From NCBI GenBank assembly GCA_033398695.1, contig CM065809.1, forward strand, positions 178,426,501 to 178,490,500: DNA of 64,000 nucleotides, given 5' to 3'. The notes beneath the pieces are model-generated. The model was not told the origin of the DNA. It ran no database searches and worked only from the letters and a program-made list of their open reading frames with translations. The position numbers were made by a program, and so were the translations under genes. This DNA is from Orobanche coerulescens. Taxonomy: Eukaryota > Streptophyta > Magnoliopsida > Lamiales > Orobanchaceae. Positions 56,987 to 64,000 of the stretch are shown here, one piece after another; within the stretch, counting starts at the first letter, position 1; every line of letters starts with the position of its first letter.

Positions 56987-58979
56987 ATGTCTTCCGCCTC
57001 CGCGTCGAAGAAAGCCGCTGACCAGCCCGCCAGGCGCCTCGTTCCGTCTCAGTCCGAGCCACAGCCGATGGCGGAGGGTAGCCGCCGCGGTCCGAGACGC
57101 TCGATCCCGCCCCTGGGGAACGACCCAAGTCTCTCGCTCGATCAGTTCCGAACCGCGGAACAGATCGAGGAGGTCATGGCCGTCCTACAGGAGCGACGGA
57201 GTGCTCTCGACGCGCCTCCCGCTATCACCCTCTCGGCCATCCGCCGGAGGACCAAACGGAAGTTCAAGGCGCTGCTGACCAAGCGATCGCCAGGAGGCTC
57301 CCGTTCGCAGGGAGAGGCGCTCGCCAGCCGGGGCACCTCTGTTTTCGATCGCCTCGGCAGCGACCCATCTTAGCGACCGGGGCAGTCAGGCCCCAGCCAC
57401 GAGACGACGGAGCTAGAGTCCGTCACCAGGAGTTCGGCGTATCTAACTCCCAGAAGGCAGGACAGCCGTCTGGATCCCCCTCGCCAAATAGCCGAGGTCG
57501 GCAGCAGCGGAGTCAGGAGATCGGTACACGATCGCCTCGGCTCCCGCTCCCAAAGCCGATCCGCGAGCAACCAAGCTACAGCGATGGCCGCGATGCAACG
57601 CCAGCTCGACGACATAAAGACGCTCCTGGAATCTGGGGCAGGCGCCAAGAGCAAGGTCGCCAGGCCGAGCGAGCCGCTTGCGGTCCCCATCGAGCTCGCC
57701 CCCGTACAGCATAAGATCGCTCCTCCGCAAACACCTCTGTACGACGGGAGATCAGACCCCGAAACTCACCTGAACAAGTTCAACATCTACATGACCGGGT
57801 GTGGGGCATCAGACGCGACCAGGTTCCGAATGTTCCCTCTGACGCTGGACGACCTTGCCCACAGATGGTACTAGGGATGGCAACGGGCCGGATCTGGATC
57901 GGATCTTGTTGATCCCAGATCCAGATCCATTTATTTTGTTGAGATCCAGATCCGGTCCAGATCCGTCGGATCCGAAAATCTGAGATCCAGATCCAGATCC
58001 GGTCCAGATCCGTCGGATCTGAAAATCTGAGATCCAGATCCATCGGATCTGCGGGTCTACGGATCTGGTCCGCGGATCCCTCTTTTAAACTAAAATAGTA
58101 CTTAAAATGACACAATATCAATACCACACAACTATAAAAAAATCAAAATAAATTAGCAACACAAATATCATATCATGAGCTACTTTCATGTTCATGAGAT
58201 AAGTCACATCACATCAAAAAAAAATTCAAAAAAAATCCAAAATATTATACAAATATACTCGTCCAAAGTCACATCACATCAAAAAATAAGTCTTCACGAT
58301 CAACTAATCTTGAGTCCATGAGAACAAGTCTTCCATGTTACAACTATTTTCAACATCATCGACATCCTAGAATTAGGGATTCTTCTTTTGTTTTTGATAA
58401 AAAGAATTAGGGTTTTTAATATATATATATATATAATGTAGATCCGCGGGTCGGATCTGGGTCGGATCCGGATCTGAAAATTAGATCCAGATCCGCTCCG
58501 CAAATTTCTTTTATAGATCCAGATCCGATCCGAATCCGATGGATCTAAAAATTTGAGATCCAGATCCTCAAAAATGGATACGGATCTGCGGATCTGGACC
58601 GGATCTAAGATCCATTGCCATCTCTAGATGGTACACCTCATTGCCGCCTCGGTCCATCGGCTCCTTTAATCAGCTGGCGAACGACTTCACAGCGTACTTC
58701 GCCACCAGGGTCGCTCGGCCAGAAGGTCCCCATCGCATAATGCGAATCAGTCAAGGAGAAGAAGAGTCCGACTCGGACTACATCGACCGGGTAGACGAGA
58801 TCATCCTCGACGGCGAGCCCGTAAGCGACGAGATCGCTCTCTACGTGGTCCTAGCAGAATTCCATGGTCTTTCGCCTATGTTCAGACATCTTACGAAGGA
58901 CCAACCCTCTACCTACGCGGTCTTCCGCGCTAAGGCCGCAGACTTTCTGGCCAGACAAAGGTTACTTCTTAGCCTATGA
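56987..58979 (+). pseudogene. gag: Tat-lineage gag, broken by a stop and a hAT insertion
   Basis: The start is MSSASASKKAADQPARR. A TAG at 57371-57373 interrupts the frame, which then continues in phase (from MAAMQRQLDDIKTL at 57584) into the Retrotrans_gag core: TPLYDGRSDPETHL, FRMFPLTLDDLAHRWY. A 755-bp hAT sits between the Tyr codon and the next residues. After it the frame resumes exactly in phase with LPPRSIGSFNQLANDF, DYIDRVDEIIL and ADFLARQRLL, ending at 58979. No zinc knuckle, protease or polymerase follows, so pol has been deleted. Confidence 0.87.
57872..58626. mobile_element. hAT-type non-autonomous element inside gag
   Basis: The TIR TAGGGATGGCAACGGG on the left and, inverted, TAGAGATGGCAATGG on the right have an exact 8-bp duplication GATGGTAC (57864-57871 and 58627-58634). 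Arms are dense in GGATCTG/CAGATCC words around an AT-rich centre. Length 755 bp, no transposase. Confidence 0.95.
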
Positions 58980-59720
58980 GCAACACGATCGGCAGCCGAG
59001 CGACGACAACCAGTCTCCCAGGCCGATCGCCATTATCAAGCAACATCACCAAAACCGGAGAACTCGGTCGCCATCTACAGTTCACCATCTAACATGATGG
59101 ACTAAGGCACGAGATCGCCTCCACGGCACAACATACAGCCATGGTCTTGGTAGTCGATGGAACCGGCTGCTTTGGCCATGCAAGGTCCCTTTAGGCCAAG
59201 TTCGCCCGCCCTTAATTTAAATACGAGGCCGGCGTAGTCTGAGGGCCCTCCAAAACTAATCAGTGGACACGATCGCCCGCCCTCAAGGTTCATCATCTAA
59301 CATGGTGAACCCGGACAATGCGACACGTGCTACTACCCCGTCTCAACGTACACCGTCGAGGTTCGCCATTTTCATGGCGGGCCGAGGTGGAAGCAGAGCT
59401 AACAAGCCGCGGAAGTGGAGTTGATTAATCCGAAGACGCCCCGCGCAAGGACTCCTCTAGACCAAGACCGCACGCCCTTCGTTTAAATACGAGGCGAGGC
59501 GCAGCCTAACGGAGGACCCTCACAATAAAATGAGTCACGAGACAGACAATGGCGTTCGCGCACAAGACATGATCGTGGAGATCGGTCCATCGAACTCCGC
59601 GATCATGCACGGCTCCTCAAGATCGAGATCGAGGATTCGACAAACTTGAAGACCGCTCACTCAAACGATTTATTTTCGTCCCCTTACTTCCAGTAAGTGA
59701 ACGAAAACAAGGGGGAAGAG
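58980..59720 (+). other. Tat 3' untranslated region with imperfect repeats and purine tract
   Basis: Non-coding, GC-rich. TTTAAATACGAGGC recurs at about 59216 and 59482 within about 50-bp similar blocks. CATCTAACATG recurs at about 59084 and 59294. Tandem repeats in the 3' UTR are a known Tat-lineage feature. A polypurine tract AACAAGGGGGAAGAG (59706-59720) ends it, followed by TGCGGACTACC. Confidence 0.55.
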
Positions 59721-60062
59721 TGCGGACTACCTCTGCGACGATCGTCCCTATCCAGTCACATACGGAGATCGCCATTTTTCCATTTTTCAGATGTTGTGCA
59801 ACGATCGAATTAGTTGTAAAAGTTATCTATTTGAGTTTATCAATTCACTTAGACCTACACTTGCAACGATCTCTCCTCACACATTTGTACAAAGTCAAAC
59901 AAAGACTCAAAAATAGCAATCATTCAAATGACAAATCGAAGATCAAATATTCGTTTCATTACTTCAAAATCTTAAAGGTACATACAAGGTCGCCCGAAGG
60001 CCCAAGTACAAAAGGAAAGCTACAAGTTACAAGCTAATCGAAAGCAATAAAAAGAAAGTGCC

Positions 60063-62692
60063 TCAGGCCCCGGCCTGGCCTTCGCCTTCGGTCCCCGGAC
60101 TTGGTCGCGACCCTTCGCCGGCCTGCGGAACAGTCTCCCCATCTTCTGGAGCGTCGGGATGAGCAAGATTGGCCGGAGTCGGATACCAGCTCAAGTCCAC
60201 GCCGATATCCGCAAGATCCAAGATCGGCAAGGAGAAAGCAGAATGGAGAGGATGCTCCAACGCATACGCCTTGAAGTTCTCGGCAAGAGGGCCGACCTCC
60301 AAACCTCCCTTCTTAGCAGCTCGGATCGAGTCGGCGAACGCCAAATAATAGGAAAATTCGCTGACAAACTCCAATTTTTGAAAGGGATTGGTCTTGGCCG
60401 CCTCTACCTCCCCTTTCAGCTCCGCCATCGCCTGCTGCGCGCCTTGGAGCTCAGCCTCCTTTGCAGCCATCTTTTCCCTCGCCTCCGCCAGCTCGCTGGT
60501 CAGCCGTGCAATGGTCACTTTCTGACGATCGGCCTCCATCTCAGCGGCCTTCTGCGCCCGCACAGCATCGGTCATCCGGTCCCGAAAGCGATCGACTGTC
60601 ACCCGAGACATCTCGGCATCTTTCCTCGCCAACTCAAGTTCCTGGCTCGTCCGCTTAGCAGCCTCCAAAGAGTCCTTATCCATCGCCGCGATCTTGTCGG
60701 AAAACTCGGCGTTCTCTTTCCGAGCCGCCTCGAGATCCGCCTGCAGACGAATAGTAGAAGGTCGCCCTTCGAACTCCTGCGCAGCTTGAACAGCCATCGT
60801 TGCCGTCTGAAGGGAGAGGGCGAGAACAGCCTGCATTGTAATCCCAGATCGCTGACGAGCGATCGCGTCTAGATCGGTCGTCCAAGCCTTCGGTAGAGCA
60901 GAAACGGCCCGGTTGATGTATTGCGGGATGTCGCAGGAATGGCGAGGAGATCGTCTCGCTAAGAAGTCCACCACCATCAGCGGGCAAGTTGGATCAGCTC
61001 TACGGACCCTGCATCAAAACGACAAGAGTCAGCACATCTCCAACACAAATGGCAAGGTTCAACTCAATGAGCAGCATATACCTCTCAGCCCTCTCGGGGT
61101 CACGACCGAAGTACGGTTTCCCTCGAGGAGTCTCAGCGTCAGCGATCGCCATCTCTCGCAGAAAAGCCGCAGAGGGCGGCTCATCCACCGGGGGAGCAAT
61201 AGTGATCGGAGGCGCGGCGATCGGCACCTCGGCGCGGGGCGTAAAACGGGTTTCCCAGGCCTCTGCCCGTTCTGGTCGTCCGAAGCCCCTCATCACGAAC
61301 TTCCTCCTCAGCCACGATCGGCTCCACGCGAGGCTCCACCTCCGGGATGATAGGTAACGCCACAGGGGGAGCCCGAGATGATTTCGTCTGGCGGAGACGA
61401 CCAAGAACTCCAAGGTTCGACATAGCTATCTCCGGTGGGGGCTCCACAAAGCGAGGAAAGCAAACCTCTGCAATAAGAACAATCAAACCGGAGTTAGTCA
61501 TATTCCTCCAAAAGGACGATCGCCCAACGAATGGAGATCGTAGAAGTTCGTACCTGAGACCGAGAGATGCCTCGGAAAATAGAATAGGCGAGCGGACAAC
61601 CGACGACTCTCCTTGTTGATCCGGTTAGTGTCCAATTCGTCGTCCGTCAAACTTCGTATCCGCTCCCAAACGACCAAGAAATCGAAAGGCAGCTCCTCGA
61701 TCGACGGAATATGAAAACCTGCAAAAGCGAAATCAAATTAGATCAGTTCAGAACATATCCAAACAAAGGGAAAGTCTAAACCCTTACCGGGATTTCTCTC
61801 CCAAAAGCCAGTGGGAATATTCAGCTCGCCAGTGGGGTTGTCGCTCGCTGAGGCTTTCCAGGCACTGGCGACCCAGAACCACTTCGTCAGATCGCCCCGC
61901 ATCTTGTTCGGGATTCCAAGGATCACCCGACCGGATCGGCCCTGAATATAATAACCTCCGACCGACCCTTTCTGAGTCTTCAGTTTGAACAAGTGGTTCA
62001 TCTCCGACGGCGAAGGGAGGCGATACAGTCGGTGACCGCCGAACAAGGTCAGAGTGCAGATAATTTGAAGCCAAGCATTTGGCGTTAGCTGGAGCGGCGC
62101 CAAATTCCAAGCAGCCAGCAGATAGGAGACGGAGTGCGGCATAGGAAATCGCAACCCCGCCTCTATGATCGCTTCGTTCACAGCGACCATCCCCTCCGGA
62201 GGCTGATCGGCTCTCTCATTCTCGGCCGGCACAAAGAGATCCACGTCTGAAGGGATATGGAACCTCGTCCTCCAGACGGCCAGATCCTTCCTGGTCACCG
62301 AACTCCTGATTTGGCCAAGAGACCATAGAGATCGCTGAGCAGCCCGAAATAGCGATCGCTTGGGAGGTTGATATGGATGAGCGATCGAATACTCCCGGAA
62401 GTCAAAACTTGGAGACGGGCCGGCCAACCTCTCCATTATATCAGCAAATGCCACATATGCCTGGACAAAGGCATTATGTCGCTCCCAGTAGGCCATGACC
62501 GCAAGATCTCTCTCCGTCTGCGAGCGCCTATGTTCGACGGCCGCCCCCTTAGCCACGTCTGCCTCATTGAACAGCGACTCGACCTCCGCAGGGTCAATTC
62601 CGGCCCGAATAGCCTCAGCAGCCGTATCCAGATGGAACTCAGCGGAGGATCCTCCCCGGACATCAGAAGTCCCGGCGGCGGAGGAAGTGCCC
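60063..62692 (-). pseudogene. Antisense spliced gene of the Tat element (Transposase_28-like plus coiled coil)
   Basis: It is antisense to gag. Exon 1 (62692-61788) encodes MERLAGPSPSFDFREYS and then the region APLQLTPNAWLQIICTLTLF ... KGSVGGYYIQGR ... LTKWFWVAS, resembling the Transposase_28 (putative gypsy-type transposon) domain. A GTAAGG donor leads to exon 2 (61718-61554, IPSIEELPFDFLVVWERIR). A third exon follows (about 61467-61070, Pro/Glu-rich, with an apparent frameshift near 61250-61300). Exon 4 (about 61008-60063) reads CPLMVVDFLARRSPRHSCD, then a long coiled coil (about residues 80-200), then an acidic Gly/Pro tail. Tat-lineage elements are known to carry extra antisense ORFs of unknown role. 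The 5' end is cut by the LTR at 62693. Splice sites are predicted by eye. Confidence 0.72.
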
Positions 62693-64000
62693 TGTAACAC
62701 CCCAACCCGACAAGGGTAGAAGTATCACATTATAGTGGCAAATCAGAACATACAAATAAATAAACGCAGGCGGAAGTCTGAAACATAAATAATCAAAAGG
62801 AGTTAAGTCGAAATGACTTAAACCAAAACATAAGTTCAACGAAGAGAAATACTCCAAAGGGATGAATAACAAATCATCCAAGTCTAAACAATGTCCTAAC
62901 AATAGCAAAATAAATCTAAGATGACTAGGGTAAAGTCTCCGCAAGCTCAACTCTCAACCCCAAAGCAACCCCAGCTCCTAGCTTAGATACCTGCCGCAGG
63001 AAAAGGAAAATGCGGCTGAGCTTAAAAAGACCAGTGAACAGATATATATAAACAAAACCAAACGATAAGGAACGAACATATAAAGTACGGTGCATTGGGA
63101 AAGGCATGAAGTATAAACGAATGGATATCAAAAGTAAGGAAAAGTCAGTAATCTACCACGAGCCCGAACATAAAACAAATCAAATATCATAGTAACCATG
63201 GAGTAGCTAACTCCCGAACATGTGAAAGACGTGTATTGCACACAAGCATCAATCACCGAACATATCATATCATAATCATGTCATATCCAATCAAATACGA
63301 ACCGAACCTAGGATGCATCCATACGCCCCCGAACAAATCATATTGGCCATAATAAATATAATTATCAAATGGGACGGTGTGGAACATCACTCAACCACAC
63401 TAGAGTCATGCCATTGGTGCATCAATGACACGGCCATGTTACCTTCATGGCTAGGAAACGAACTTGGCTCGGGTATCAAACTGAAGGGTTCAAATGGCAT
63501 ATCATATGAAAGTTCATATCAAAGGTTCATATCAAATGTATCATATCAAAAGTTCAAGAATATCTGTACGAATAACGAAACAAACGAACACCGATACAAT
63601 GGTAAAGAGAATGGGTATCAAGAATATCCGTACCTCCAACCGCAAGATGCAAAACACGTCAGAAGATATAAAGATTAGAGTTTACTCCTTCTTTAGCGAA
63701 TCTACACAAATTAGGTTTATTTTATGCTTATTAGCTCATAATGTCATAACGGTTTCTTAATTACTTAACACCATTTATTAATGTGATTAAAGTTTCGTTA
63801 TTGGAATTAGGTTAACATATGACCGATTGTATTATAATTAATGTTCAAATGCATTTTAGGTTTCAAGTATATTAAATGGTATTAAAATCACAATAATCTT
63901 AATCTTCTAACAATTTCTGGTTTTACTATGTTTTAGCCTTCATTTTATGATCTTTAATATCACACCAGATATCAAAGTAAAAATCCATCAAAATTACTAC
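62693..64000 (-). mobile_element. Gypsy-type LTR, runs off the window
   Basis: The plus strand starts TGTAACACCCCAACCCG inside the antisense gene. Read in sense (minus), the LTR ends ...CGGGTTGGGGTGTTACA, with CTGAGCCGCATTTTCC and CTAGGAGCTGGGGTTGC phrases usual in the 3' part of long chromovirus LTRs. The rest is AT-rich. No word array or TATA box is reached before the window ends, so the 5' end lies outside. Confidence 0.7.

Noticed and set aside
60159..60872. 237-codon plus-strand open frame
   Set aside because: It is the complement of the antisense coiled-coil exon. The minus frame has recognisable protein structure and fits a multi-exon gene.
55757..62382. GCGATCGC repeats as a sign of cyanobacterial contamination (HIP1-like octamer)
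   Set aside because: The words lie inside a plant Tat-lineage LTR element, with primer site, Gag and a nested hAT, continuous with other plant repeats.
62693..62700. GTG start codon of the antisense Tat gene at 62700
   Set aside because: Those bases belong to the inserted LTR end. The true 5' part of the gene lies beyond the insertion or has been lost.

Overview
The window is nuclear DNA from a flowering plant, most likely a eudicot with a large, repeat-rich genome. The evidence is one spliced gene with plant-type GT-AG introns, plant-specific transposon lineages, and almost everything else made of nested transposable elements. I saw no rRNA, tRNA gene, CRISPR or organellar DNA. The only gene that reads intact is MCM9 (23957-32243, + strand): 20 exons join without a frame break into 659 codons. 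A truncated type II peroxiredoxin copy (12022-12414) is the only other host-like coding sequence.

Layout. 1-2.9 kb: gag-only Sirevirus-like Ty1/copia element (minus), with its 5' LTR. 2.9-8.0 kb: remnant of a Ty3/gypsy chromovirus-like element and a long LTR (plus). 8.0-11.0 kb: dead copia gag-pol. 11.9-12.4 kb: peroxiredoxin copy. 13.3-19.0 kb: another long gypsy-type LTR (minus) carrying a nested PIF/Harbinger-type and a Mutator-type non-autonomous element. 19.1-22.3 kb: MULE with a decayed transposase. 22.3-23.8 kb: RTE-type LINE split by a hAT element. 23.9-32.2 kb: MCM9, with LINE, SINE and hAT-like pieces in its introns. 33.8-36.0 kb: a chain of inverted-repeat elements separated by (TA)n tracts. 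38.2-44.8 kb: MULE with a FAR1-like transposase and an OTU protease domain, broken by a 2.9-kb solo LTR and a LINE fragment. 44.8-50.6 kb: Mutator-type element, SINEs, hAT, foldback, L1 fragment. 50.6-55.7 kb: Athila-lineage element keeping only gag and protease. 55.7-62.7 kb: Tat-lineage element with a broken gag (split by a hAT) and a spliced antisense gene. 62.7 kb to the end: one more gypsy-type LTR.

The most unusual observation is shared promoter architecture. Just upstream of the TATA box, LTRs from several unrelated lineages carry an array of short palindrome-like words, one word per LTR: TTACGTACGTAA, TAGCGCACGCTA, GCTCGTGC, GCCGCGGC or GCGATCGC. In the best-preserved arrays the words recur every 21-24 bp, about two DNA helical turns, with unrelated spacer sequence between them. 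Several LINE insertions also carry, at their 5' junctions, short copies of nearby target sequence.

All calls come from reading the sequence by eye. Boundaries with matching target-site duplications are firm; the others are approximate.
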